64,000 nucleotides of DNA from Phototrophicus methaneseepsis (GTDB lineage: Bacteria; Chloroflexota; Anaerolineae; Aggregatilineales; Phototrophicaceae). Made by a program: the position numbers and the translations under genes. Below the pieces are notes generated by a model that saw nothing but the letters and a program-made list of their open reading frames with translations, was not told the DNA's origin and did not search any database. How positions within the stretch are numbered: the stretch's first letter is position 1; every line of letters begins with the position of its first letter. The stretch spans positions 3,844,001-3,908,000 of the forward strand of contig NZ_CP062983.1 of the NCBI RefSeq assembly GCF_015500095.1. The letters are read 5' to 3'. Below, in pieces: positions 35,518 to 44,308 of this stretch.

Positions 35518-35549
35518 GCTTCTGGCAGGCTTTCACGTCTGCCAGAAGC
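35518..35549. terminator. bidirectional terminator between converging genes
   Basis: Perfect 11-bp stem GCTTCTGGCAG/CTGCCAGAAGC with a 10-nt loop, between the binding-protein gene (plus) and the NTPase gene (minus). Confidence 0.65.
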
Positions 35550-35583
35550 CCCCAAAACACACACTCACTCTATGACAATCAAA

Positions 35584-38235
35584 CTATTCAGACGACGCAC
35601 AATCCCAATCCAGGGTCTCTACGCTTTCGTACATTTCTTCAAGCGTGGCTTCAGCGATGACAGCATAATCTGAGTTCGGGTCCCCCATATCCTGAGTCAT
35701 CGGCTGTGGCGGAAAGAGCATAACTTTCAGAGCCGCTATATTTTGCTGTTCTAAAGCATCTTGAAGTGTTTCCAAGTCGGGTTCCTCTTGATACGCCCAG
35801 TACGGCCCCCAAAACTGATGCAAACACTGCCCAAAATGCAGCGCTTCATCCACCAACTGCTTTTCGTGATACAAAGCGAGCAGTTGGTCAATCACATGGG
35901 TAGAACAGTCGCTATACCAGCGTAGCGTATACGGATCCGGCGGATTTGGATGCCATAGAAAAGTAAAAGCAAAGAAGATACACTTGTTATATGTCGCAAA
36001 GGCATCTTTATATTGGCTCTCTTGCCAATAAGCATCTCCTATAAAGTAATAACCTCTGCTGATCAATTCATTATCTTGTTCCTTCAAGCTTTCGTCTATG
36101 ACTTCCTCACGGGCTTCATCGAAGACCTTGCGAGCATCGTCATAGGCACCCGCTTGCACGTATACTTCACCCAGATATGTAAGCATCCAGGCAGCGTACC
36201 AACTATCATCTTGCTTGATGTATATGTCATATGCTTCTTTATATATTTCTTTTGCGCGCTCAAGGTCCTTGGCATCACCGCTATACAGATAACAGTATCC
36301 AAGAAATTCGAGCAATAAAGCTCGCAAATGCAACTTCTCTTCACTTAGATCTGTTGCACCCAGCTTTAACAGGCTCATGATTGACATCAGGGCGACTTTA
36401 ACTTCTTTCCAATGCTCACCTGCTGGTTTAACTATACCAGCCGGAGGTATTGGGAAAGCATCATGAAATTTCCGTAAACGGGCACCGAGTCTTTCATGTT
36501 CAGCAGTCGTACCGCGCTTATGTTCTAAGGTCCACTCCCATTGTGCGAGCAGATTATTGCAGAGTGGGAAATCAACATAACATCCCCACCAACTAAACGC
36601 TTCAAAGTATTGCGTTGCAAACTCGATCTGCGTCTGCATGAAGGCATTTGAGCTGCTCACCATGCTGGCATGATACAACCACTCCGTTATGAGAAACTGC
36701 CACTCTTCATTTTCAAAATGGTAGAGTTGCTCATAATAAGACAGATCGCTCTGGCTTTCTGCTGATTCATGGATTCTGTTTTGATAGTATTTTTCGGCAA
36801 TGCCATGCAACTGCTCAAAAAGCTTTGGGTCGCGCTCTTCCAGACGCATTGCTTGCAATTCACGCACAAACATGTGAAACCGATAGCGCGGAACTTGATT
36901 CAGCTCGGCGACATTCTCTACAAAAGAATATTGTCTCAGGTTGGCGAAGAGCTGTCTGAGCTTTTTATCGTCATCACTGTCCATCAAGCCCAACTCAGTA
37001 AGCGCAAAACGGGCCATAGGATAATCGAAATAACGAACAATCGAGCAGAAATCAAAGAGAGCAATGAACAATTCATCATGGCGACGCATATCATGCAGCT
37101 GATCCATTAATTGAGCCAGACGCTGCCCTAGGTACTCATCGTTCTTCTGCATCTCTTCGATAGTGGCCGGAGGGAGCTTCTTAAATCCCCTAATGATCGT
37201 GCCAACTGTGTCGCTATCGTTAATATCAATGCCTTCGAAGAGATTCGAGGTCAAGCCCACCATGAGTGGATTACCCGCACTAAACTGATAAATTTGATCA
37301 ATGATCACTTCAGGAACATCAACAGTGCTCAGCCGCTGAACCAAATATTCTTTGGTTTCTTGTCGTGTGAAGTTACCGAGTTTGAACACATGGGCCCGGT
37401 TCTTTATGCTCTCAGGTAAAGCACCGCTGATCGTTCGGGATATCACATGGGCTGTTCTATCCAATTTGAGGAGTAAATCTAGAAACCAATCACCTATCCG
37501 CTGGTCATATAAATAACAATAATCATCGCCGAAGATAGTCAGCTGGCAAGTTGTCTCTAAGCGATTAAATTGCTCAGCAAAGATAGCTGTGTAATCATGA
37601 ACGACTTCCATCACCAAACGCTTGACACGATCTTCTGCATCAGCCAGCTTGCCAAAATTGTAGGTTGTACCACCAGCATGAATCTGTGAATTGGTGATAT
37701 TAAGATAAGAAGCCTGGGTCACATTTTCGGGGGTTGGCTCGCGTTCTAAAACGATATTCACATCACCAGCATTGGATTCCATCCCGGACAGATCAATTTT
37801 GAGCTGCCGGAAAAAACCAATGTATTTATTGTCGCTAACCTCTTCCAGTAGTCGCTTGATTTCACTCTCAAAAGGACCAAATAGCTTTGGATCCTGAACA
37901 GCAAACTCGTGTGCTAGTGCTTCCAGCAAAACACGGAAATCATATAAATTTTGGAGATAAGCTTCTACAGAGGTCCATTCAGCCAGTTGAGAGCTGATAT
38001 GTTCACGGTTATAAAGTGAATACCGATCCAGCTCCAACCAAACAGCAATCCAATTTACTTTATCTTTATATTCTGAATATAGCTTTTTCAGAATCGTTGT
38101 TTTTCCTGTGCCATAAATACTTTCAGTATCACCAAAAAGCGCAACACCCTGATCATTCTCGATCCATTGTCTGAACGCAGACATATATTCCTTGCGTTCT
38201 ATAAAGACTTCTTTCTTTCCAAACGCGGGTTGCAT
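35584..38235 (-). CDS. STAND-type P-loop NTPase with C-terminal TPR superhelix
   Basis: 883 residues from ATG 38235, chosen for GGAGG 5 nt upstream. Walker A is SIYGTGKTTILKK (about 37-49), with Ser in place of the first Gly. Walker B is QLTIFGDDYC (about 235). FSAGNPLMVGL (about 322) is the GxP motif of STAND/NB-ARC proteins. A winged-helix segment lies near 395-470 and TPR-like helices (YCYLYSGDAKDLERAKEIYK, then YLGEVYVQAGAYDDARKVFD) fill 650-800. Between Walker A and B lies a beta-type stretch, LNITNSQIHAGGTTYNFG (about 185), similar to one in its small partner. STAND proteins are signal-gated switches, often in immunity or regulation; no effector domain is recognised. It is about 75 bp downstream of the partner gene, same strand. 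Confidence 0.8.
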   Translation of the reverse strand: MQPAFGKKEVFIERKEYMSAFRQWIENDQGVALFGDTESIYGTGKTTILKKLYSEYKDKVNWIAVWLELDRYSLYNREHISSQLAEWTSVEAYLQNLYDFRVLLEALAHEFAVQDPKLFGPFESEIKRLLEEVSDNKYIGFFRQLKIDLSGMESNAGDVNIVLEREPTPENVTQASYLNITNSQIHAGGTTYNFGKLADAEDRVKRLVMEVVHDYTAIFAEQFNRLETTCQLTIFGDDYCYLYDQRIGDWFLDLLLKLDRTAHVISRTISGALPESIKNRAHVFKLGNFTRQETKEYLVQRLSTVDVPEVIIDQIYQFSAGNPLMVGLTSNLFEGIDINDSDTVGTIIRGFKKLPPATIEEMQKNDEYLGQRLAQLMDQLHDMRRHDELFIALFDFCSIVRYFDYPMARFALTELGLMDSDDDKKLRQLFANLRQYSFVENVAELNQVPRYRFHMFVRELQAMRLEERDPKLFEQLHGIAEKYYQNRIHESAESQSDLSYYEQLYHFENEEWQFLITEWLYHASMVSSSNAFMQTQIEFATQYFEAFSWWGCYVDFPLCNNLLAQWEWTLEHKRGTTAEHERLGARLRKFHDAFPIPPAGIVKPAGEHWKEVKVALMSIMSLLKLGATDLSEEKLHLRALLLEFLGYCYLYSGDAKDLERAKEIYKEAYDIYIKQDDSWYAAWMLTYLGEVYVQAGAYDDARKVFDEAREEVIDESLKEQDNELISRGYYFIGDAYWQESQYKDAFATYNKCIFFAFTFLWHPNPPDPYTLRWYSDCSTHVIDQLLALYHEKQLVDEALHFGQCLHQFWGPYWAYQEEPDLETLQDALEQQNIAALKVMLFPPQPMTQDMGDPNSDYAVIAEATLEEMYESVETLDWDCASSE

Positions 38236-38309
38236 ACCTGCCTCCATGTCATATGGCAATGATACTGAACTATCAGAAATCCAGACGGATGAACATCTGG
38301 AAGCACAAA

Positions 38310-38819
38310 CTAGCTCTCTTCGGAGTCGCCACTAACATCTATATCCGTATTGCCAGTTTGAAGCGTACTATCGTTGACACTACCGCTTATTTTAATGCCT
38401 CGGCTGGTCACGCTTTTGACCTTTCCCTTGATTTTGGTATCCCCAATTACAGCATTCACGCCTGCGACGATGCTGCCTTTTTCAATCTCGATACCACCTA
38501 GATCAATCTCTGTGCCCATATCCTGCTCTGCAAACTCTAGAAGCTCTTTCGCTTGCAAAACGACAACATCACCTTCAGACAGATTGGTTTTTCCGAGATA
38601 TTTTGCTAGCTTCTCTTCATTTTTTTCTGGATCTGCTTGATATTGATCAACAACCATTTCAGCCAAGTCACGGTCCATCACATCTTCACGGCTCAGCTTA
38701 TCTACAATTAGATTCTTAAGAGCGGTATAAGCCTTGGGGACTTCTTCACTTGCGATTTGACCAACGGAGCTTGCTACACCTGTTGCCAGGGCTGTTAATA
38801 TCATTGCCAGCGGATCCAT
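38310..38819 (-). CDS. small partner of STAND NTPase with C-terminal beta/amyloid-like motif
   Basis: 169 residues; AAAGGTGA lies 6 nt before the ATG. The N-terminus MDPLAMILTALATGVASSVG followed by VPKAYTALKNLIVDKL is a helical, moderately hydrophobic segment. It resembles a family of small proteins encoded beside NTPase switches in many bacteria (from memory, not searched). The middle (about 40-110) is charged helix. The C-terminal 60 residues are strand-forming with repeated Gly-Ser-Asn/Asp pattern: IEKGSIVAGVNAVIGDTKIK, then ISGSVNDSTLQTGNTDIDVS. The last unit aligns with a stretch in the NTPase. It could be an effector or adaptor that switches by beta templating. No signal peptide or membrane helix is certain. 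Confidence 0.7.
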   Translation of the reverse strand: MDPLAMILTALATGVASSVGQIASEEVPKAYTALKNLIVDKLSREDVMDRDLAEMVVDQYQADPEKNEEKLAKYLGKTNLSEGDVVVLQAKELLEFAEQDMGTEIDLGGIEIEKGSIVAGVNAVIGDTKIKGKVKSVTSRGIKISGSVNDSTLQTGNTDIDVSGDSEES

Positions 38820-39099
38820 ACTTATTCACCTTTGCACCGAATCAGGTTGAGATGTCAAATAGTCGCTTGCCAAAAAGGAGCAACAGATTGTTAGGACATA
38901 CTATACATATGTTTGGTAGTATATGACAAGAATTTCTTATATCGTTACACGCTTACTGAAAGTAAAGAGCACTATATTTATATTTTGATGTGGTCCTAAT
39001 TGCTTAAGAGTTAGCAGATCAACCCACGATCTTCTATAATAATGTGGGTTAAATAGCCTATATTGGATCTGCATTTGCCTAAATACTAAGGGGCCACAA
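38820..39099. other. divergent promoter region
   Basis: About 280 bp between the STAND-partner gene (minus) and the acetyltransferase gene (plus). AT-rich, with no repeat or structure I can support. Confidence 0.5.
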
Positions 39100-39723
39100 A
39101 TGACCATAAATCAGATTAGTTTACAAGAACTAACTGATCTGAACGACGATCTTTTACTACCCTGGTTAGATTTGTACGAAATCTCATTCCCCCCTAACGA
39201 GAAGGAGTTGGTCTCCTCAAAATTAGGGCTTCTCAAATCAAAAATGGCAGGTGAAAAAAGCAATAAATACATGCTGGCCGCCATTGACCAAGAAAATTCT
39301 CTCGTTGGTCTCGTCAACTATCAAACAACCAAAGATGCCAACAATGCCATACTATGGTATCTTGCTGTTCAGCCTGAGTTGAGAAGTAAAGGGTTCGGGT
39401 CTATTATCTACCGAGAGTTTACACGGAGCTTGAACACAAATAATATTCATGCTCTTTTCTTTGAGGTTGAAATTCCTGAGCTCGCACATACAGCAGAAGA
39501 ACAGGACCTGGCTAGAAGACGTATCGAATTTTATCGCCGTCTTGGCGCAAAAGTACTTACCGGGATTCACTATTTACAGTATATCGGGCCCCATCTTCCG
39601 CCGACTCCTATGCATATCATGGTTCAACCTTTTAACGCCCTGGAAGTACAAGAAATTTTTAACCGTGCTAAGGGGATTTTTGGTGACACACTTGAACAAG
39701 TAAGCGATTTGGACTTAGCCTAA
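39100..39723 (+). CDS. GNAT-family N-acetyltransferase
   Basis: 207 residues, soluble. The GNAT core is at about 45-150: LVGLVNYQTT, then AILWYLAVQPELRSKGFGSI contains the acetyl-CoA loop (Q/R-x-x-G-x-G/A form, here LRSKGFGSI), then RIEFYRRLGAKVL as motif B. An AGEKSNKYMLAAID stretch leads into strand two. The acceptor substrate is unknown. It has its own promoter region and terminator and no operon partner. Confidence 0.85.
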   Translation: MTINQISLQELTDLNDDLLLPWLDLYEISFPPNEKELVSSKLGLLKSKMAGEKSNKYMLAAIDQENSLVGLVNYQTTKDANNAILWYLAVQPELRSKGFGSIIYREFTRSLNTNNIHALFFEVEIPELAHTAEEQDLARRRIEFYRRLGAKVLTGIHYLQYIGPHLPPTPMHIMVQPFNALEVQEIFNRAKGIFGDTLEQVSDLDLA

Positions 39724-39814
39724 AGTAAGATAGTGCAGGTTGAGTGATGTATAGCGTATGGATAGAGGCATAATAGCCCCTTATATAGGTAATCTTAATC
39801 TGCTAATTCAACGC

Positions 39815-39842
39815 AAAAAGCCAGTATAAAGCTGGCTTTTTT
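39815..39842 (+). terminator. Rho-independent terminator of GNAT gene
   Basis: Stem AAAAGCCAG/CTGGCTTTT with a short loop, followed by TTTTTT. Confidence 0.85.
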
Positions 39843-39888
39843 AGTAAATATCCTTAACAGGAACGACAAGTCTCGGTCACGCGCATGT

Positions 39889-39970
39889 ATAACATTCATT
39901 ACGCTAACCGTAACAGACGATGATAGTTTAACGGGCATCGTCCTGCCTACCAACACTGTTTTTGAATGAC
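39889..39970 (+). pseudogene. 3'-end relic of a WD40/PKD paralogue
   Basis: The sequence ending ACTGTTTTTGAATGACCC (stop at 39968-39970) matches the 3' ends of the three intact WD40/PKD genes downstream, and the 50 bp after the stop match their 3' flanks. In frame it reads ITLTVTDDDSLTG...NTVFE, against IMLTVTDNDGLTD...ITVFE in the intact genes. The rest of the gene is missing upstream, so an additional array member once ended here. Confidence 0.75.
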
Positions 39971-40191
39971 CCTATCCCACCGATCAGAGTAAAACTTACC
40001 TATTGATGGCGTATTGTTCCGCCATTAAGTGGACAACTGTTGGCTACTCATCCATTCGGTGTATCCAACAATCAACCTTATGTTAGAAATTACCCTTACG
40101 GTGCTAATATTCATGTATCGATTCTGGTGTTATTGGCGTGGAACCTTAGTTAGATTTTTACTTGGGCCTATCTCAGGGATCATAAAATCAA

Positions 40192-41460
40192 ATGAGAAGA
40201 CAACACATAGTTTTGTCTATAGTGCTTTGCACAATCATGGTACTACTAACCCGTTTGGGGATACTCACAAGCGCCCAAGATTGGTCTCTTCGCGGGGCAG
40301 AAGTTCGATCACTTGATTATAGTCCTGATGGCAACTATCTAGCTATCGGTGGTGGACCCTTTGCGTGTGTTCCACCAGACGAGGGCATAGATATCAGCCC
40401 GTTTGCCATACGAATTATCGATACACAAACGGGAGCTATCCTCCACACCCTTGAGGCCCATCATTGCGCTGTAAGTGCTATAAGTTGGAGTCCTGATGGC
40501 AGTCAGTTAGCCAGCACAGGCGATGATGGCAGAATCTATATATGGAATGGCACGACCGGCGAGATCGCAATGAGACCCCAAGGGACCGATCCACGACCAA
40601 AAGCCGGTATTACGTGGGACCCTGATGGCCATATGGTTGCTGAATTCAGTTTTCAGGATCAGATCGTTCGTATATGGGATTCAACCAGTGGTGAGTTAAT
40701 AGCCATATTACAACATAACAATCCTGATGGACTGATTAACGCTATAGCATGGCGTCCTGATGGAACACAAATCGCAGCAGCAGATCAGAGCGGGTTTTTG
40801 CACATCTGGGATATAACAAATGTTCGCACGACAGGAAATGGAATGTTGTTGGCTACCTACACAAGCTTATCAGCCGCCTCACTTGCATGGCGTTCAGATG
40901 GTCTTCTGGCATTAGGGACGCGTGAAATCCTGATTGTTAATCCAGATACTGGAAATATCGTGAATCAATTCAGTGGACATAGTAATGCCATAATCACTTT
41001 AGCGTGGCATCCCGATGGAATACGGTTGGCAAGTGGAGGCCTGGATGGGATGGTACGCGTCTGGGATACCTCAACCAACACACTTATAACGTCTTTTGAT
41101 TATGGTCCTTATGTAAGAGCTGTAACATGGAGTCCAGATGGCAACACCCTGGCATATGGTGGTGTAGCAAACGAAGACGTAACAATACGCCAAGTTCCAA
41201 CTGCTCATGCTGGCCCAGACCAGACGATAACAGACGCGGATGGTGACGGCGAAGAAATCGTTACTCTCGACGGTTCTAAAAGCAGCGACTCAGATGGAGC
41301 ACTTGTAAACTACAGTTGGACCGAAGATGACGTAGAGATTGCCATAGGCGTTAGCCCACGAGTTGAGCTTGCTGTTGGCATTCATACCATCATGCTGACT
41401 GTAACAGACAATGATGGGTTGACAGACACCGACACAGTTACAATCACTGTTTTTGAATGA
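40192..41460 (+). CDS. secreted WD40-repeat/PKD protein, array copy 1
   Basis: 422 residues with a signal sequence (VLCTIMVLLTRLGILTSAQ). Six or seven WD40 blades follow, seen as recurring SPDGxxLA, WNGTTGEIA, WRPDGTQIA and VRVWDTSTN units, at about 35-335. The C-terminal 85 residues form a PKD-like domain (AHAGPDQTITDADGDGEEIV ... YSWTEDDVEI ... LTVTDNDGLTDTDTVT). Secreted beta-propeller binding protein, partner unknown. It is one of three near-identical copies in tandem with a fourth diverged member. Its first half is almost identical to copy 3. Confidence 0.85.
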   Translation: MRRQHIVLSIVLCTIMVLLTRLGILTSAQDWSLRGAEVRSLDYSPDGNYLAIGGGPFACVPPDEGIDISPFAIRIIDTQTGAILHTLEAHHCAVSAISWSPDGSQLASTGDDGRIYIWNGTTGEIAMRPQGTDPRPKAGITWDPDGHMVAEFSFQDQIVRIWDSTSGELIAILQHNNPDGLINAIAWRPDGTQIAAADQSGFLHIWDITNVRTTGNGMLLATYTSLSAASLAWRSDGLLALGTREILIVNPDTGNIVNQFSGHSNAIITLAWHPDGIRLASGGLDGMVRVWDTSTNTLITSFDYGPYVRAVTWSPDGNTLAYGGVANEDVTIRQVPTAHAGPDQTITDADGDGEEIVTLDGSKSSDSDGALVNYSWTEDDVEIAIGVSPRVELAVGIHTIMLTVTDNDGLTDTDTVTITVFE

Positions 41461-41670
41461 CCCTATCCTATACCCTAATGAACACTTAACGCTTACCTAT
41501 TGAGGGCCTGCTTGTTCTCATTAAGTGACCAATTTCTGGATATCCAGCGATCAACCTTATGTTAGAAACCCAACTTACGGTGCTAATATTCATGTATCGA
41601 TTCTAGTGTTATTGGCGTGGTAACTTAGCCAGATTTTTACTTGAGCCTATCTCAGGGATCATAAAATCAA
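41461..41670 (+). repeat. array spacer repeat (copy 1/2)
   Basis: About 210 bp spacer whose sequence recurs after copy 2 (42946-43100), after copy 3 (45578-45680) and before copy 1 (40020-40191). It includes CAATTTCTGGATATCCAGCG and the leader CTTAGCCAGATTTTTACTTG with CTATCTCAGGGATCATAAAA just before each gene. The homologous spacers would support unequal crossing-over. Confidence 0.85.
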
Positions 41671-42945
41671 ATGAGAAGACAACACATAGTTTTGTCTATA
41701 GTGTTTTGCACAATCGTGATACTACTAACCAGTTTGGGGATACTCACAAGCGCCCAGGATACAGATCCTGGAGTTGGTATGATTCGGACACTCAGCTATA
41801 GTCCTGATGGCAACTATCTAGCCATTGGGGGAGGTCCTTTTAGCTGCAATCCTCTAGATACGACAGCAGACATTAGTCCATTTGCTATAAGGATCATCAA
41901 TACACAAACTGGAGCAGTCATCCATAATCTTGAAGCACATCGTTGTGCGGTTGATACCGTGAGATGGAGTCCTGACAGTAGCCAGTTAGCCAGCACAGGC
42001 GATGATGGCAGAATCTATATATGGAATGGCACGACCGGTGAGATCGCAACGCGCGCTCAAGGGACTAGCTTGCAACAGAAAGCTGGTATTGTATGGCATC
42101 CAGACGGTAATATGGTTGCTGAATTCACTCCTAATGACCGTGCTATTCGCATATGGGATTCAACCAGTGGTACAAACCTAGCTATGTTACAACATGACAA
42201 TAATCAAGGAAAAGGAAAGTTAATCGCCATTGCATGGCATCCTGATGGAACACAAATCGCAGTAGCAGATCAGAGCGGGTTTCTATATATATGGGATGTA
42301 ACGAATGTCCGCACGACAGGAAATGGTGTGTTACTCAATAGCTATTCAGACTTACCAGCCGCCTCCCTTGCGTGGCGTTCAGATGGCCTTCTGGCCTTAG
42401 GTGGTCATGAGATCCTGATTGTTGATCCAGATACGGGAACCATTGCACAACAAGAAAGCGGACATGACAAGGCGATACTCTCCTTAGCGTGGCATCCTGA
42501 TGGGGTAAGGTTGGCTAGTGGAGGCCTGGATGGGATGGTACGCGTCTGGGATACCTCAACCAACACACTTATAACTTCTTTTGATTATGGTCCTTATGTA
42601 TTGGCAGTAGCCTGGAGTCCAGATGGCAATACCCTGGCATATGGTGGTGTAGCAAACGAAGACGTAACAATACGCCAAGTTCCAACTGCTCATGCTGGCC
42701 CAGACCAGACGATAACAGACGCGGATGGTGACGGCGAGGAAATCGTTACTCTCGACGGTTCTAGTAGCAGCGATTCAGATGGGACAGTTGCAAGCTACAG
42801 ATGGACTGAAGATGATGTAGAGATTACCACAAGCGTTAGCCCACAAGTGGAGCTTGCTGTTGGCATTCATACCATCATGCTGACTGTAACAGACAATGAT
42901 GGTTTGACAGACACCGACACAGTTACAATCACTGTTTTTGAATGA
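41671..42945 (+). CDS. secreted WD40-repeat/PKD protein, array copy 2
   Basis: 424 residues, the same layout as copy 1: signal sequence, WD40 propeller, PKD-like tail. It differs mainly in the first two blades (DTDPGVGMIRTLSYSPDGNY; NPLDTTADISPFAIRIINTQ) and in a KGKLIAIAW insertion, and from about codon 165 it is nearly identical to copy 3. The start ATG follows the same leader as in copies 1 and 3, so all three are probably regulated alike. Confidence 0.85.
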   Translation: MRRQHIVLSIVFCTIVILLTSLGILTSAQDTDPGVGMIRTLSYSPDGNYLAIGGGPFSCNPLDTTADISPFAIRIINTQTGAVIHNLEAHRCAVDTVRWSPDSSQLASTGDDGRIYIWNGTTGEIATRAQGTSLQQKAGIVWHPDGNMVAEFTPNDRAIRIWDSTSGTNLAMLQHDNNQGKGKLIAIAWHPDGTQIAVADQSGFLYIWDVTNVRTTGNGVLLNSYSDLPAASLAWRSDGLLALGGHEILIVDPDTGTIAQQESGHDKAILSLAWHPDGVRLASGGLDGMVRVWDTSTNTLITSFDYGPYVLAVAWSPDGNTLAYGGVANEDVTIRQVPTAHAGPDQTITDADGDGEEIVTLDGSSSSDSDGTVASYRWTEDDVEITTSVSPQVELAVGIHTIMLTVTDNDGLTDTDTVTITVFE

Positions 42946-43220
42946 CCCTATCCTATACCTAATGAACACTTAAAGCTTACCTATTGAGGGCCTGCTTGTT
43001 CTCATTAAGTGACCAATTTCTGGATATCCAGCGATCAACCTTATGTTAGAAACCCAACTTACGGTGCTAATATTCATGTATCGATTCTAGTGTTATTGAC
43101 GTGCGACCTTAGCCAGATTTTTACTTCATTGAGCCTATCTCAAGGAGAAGACGACATATGATTTCGTCCATGTCGCTTTGCCCGATTGTCGTCATACTAA
43201 CTGGCCTGGGAACCTAACTG
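42946..43220 (+). pseudogene. array spacer plus 5'-end relic of a further WD40 copy
   Basis: 42946-43100 repeats the array spacer. 43108-43215 then aligns with the leader and first 25 codons of the intact copies: GAGAAGACGACATATGATTT against GAGAAGACAACACATAGCTT, then CGCTTTGCCCGATTGTCGTC against GGCTTTGCACAATCGTGATG. The frame is destroyed and the copy breaks off before the diverged WD40 gene at 43263. Confidence 0.7.
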
Positions 43221-43262
43221 GATCATGTGTTTCAAGCACAACCGTTTAAGAAAGAAAAGAAT

Positions 43263-44234
43263 GTGAAAATCGTTCTTGCCATTGCCTTAGGTATTTGTTT
43301 GTTGACAGGATCGCTTACACGATCCCAAGGGCTACCATTAGGTCAGGATATCGACGGAGCACGTTTGGATTGGCGCCCTGATGACATGATGTTAGCGATC
43401 ACTGATAGTCAGATGGTTGAAATTATTGATTCTACCAATCGCCAGTCCATTAACATTCTGCCCTCTGCGGGTAACTATATCACGGATGTTGAATGGAGTC
43501 CTGATGGAACGAAGCTTGCTATTTCTTCTGACTGCAATATTGAAATCTGGAATCAGCCGTGGGATTCCGCCAACGCACAGTTAGAACGCACGCTTCAAGC
43601 ACCGAATGATTCGCCTATCTCGGGTATTGTGACGCTTAGTTGGCATCCAAGTGGAAACATGTTGCTTGGTGTTAAGCCGGAGTTTGTTCACATTTGGGAT
43701 GTCAGCAATGGACAACTCTTGCGTACTTTCTCTCCCAACCCTACACCCGTGCTAAGTGCATCATGGAGTCCCGACGGTAGCATGATCGCTCTAGGTTATC
43801 TCACAGGAACGATCTTAATAGAAGACCTTTCAACCGGAGCCTTAGAATCATTAGAAATTTATGATCGATATGCTATTCGTTCTCTGGCTTGGAACAACGT
43901 AGATGAATATTTGGCTGCGGGTACAGCTTCTGGCATTATCCAGCTAATGTATTTAGATAATTTCCTTGCAGGTGCAGGCACAATCGAAACAGGTATCGAA
44001 AATATCGTTGCGATGGATTGGCATCCAACAACTAGCCTTTTAGCAACTAGCAGTCCCGATGGAACAGTCGCTATTTGGAATACTGATAACTTGCAGATGG
44101 TCCTTCGAATAGATACCGGCTATCCTATTCCTTCTATTAAGTGGAATTCAAATGGTGACAAGTTGGCCTATAGCAATGGCAATGGTCACGTGAGTATTCT
44201 GCAAATCCCAAGTACCAACACACGTGCCGATTAA
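43263..44234 (+). CDS. secreted WD40-repeat protein, diverged array member
   Basis: 323 residues from the GTG at 43263, which starts directly with a signal peptide (KIVLAIALGICLLTGSLTRS) and has AAGAAAAG upstream; a GTG at 43227 would add 12 residues. WD40 units are clear (VEWSPDGTKLAISS, LSWHPSGNMLLGV, ASWSPDGSMIALGY, MDWHPTTSLLATSS, IKWNSNGDKLAYSN). It lacks the PKD-like tail. It lies between copies 2 and 3 and is preceded by a degraded 5' end of another copy, so it is probably an older, diverged member. Confidence 0.8.
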   Translation: MKIVLAIALGICLLTGSLTRSQGLPLGQDIDGARLDWRPDDMMLAITDSQMVEIIDSTNRQSINILPSAGNYITDVEWSPDGTKLAISSDCNIEIWNQPWDSANAQLERTLQAPNDSPISGIVTLSWHPSGNMLLGVKPEFVHIWDVSNGQLLRTFSPNPTPVLSASWSPDGSMIALGYLTGTILIEDLSTGALESLEIYDRYAIRSLAWNNVDEYLAAGTASGIIQLMYLDNFLAGAGTIETGIENIVAMDWHPTTSLLATSSPDGTVAIWNTDNLQMVLRIDTGYPIPSIKWNSNGDKLAYSNGNGHVSILQIPSTNTRAD

Positions 44235-44308
44235 CGCCTTACTAATTAGCGTGCATCCTTAGCCAGATTTTCACTTCATTGCGCCTATCTCAGGGATCAT
44301 AAAGTAAA

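Larger units (their letters stand above)
39724..40191. other. intergenic region with terminator and WD40-gene relic
   Basis: 468 bp. It contains the terminator at 39815-39842, the relic of a WD40/PKD gene 3' end at 39889-39970, and the repeated leader shared with the downstream paralogues (from about 40020). Confidence 0.7.
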
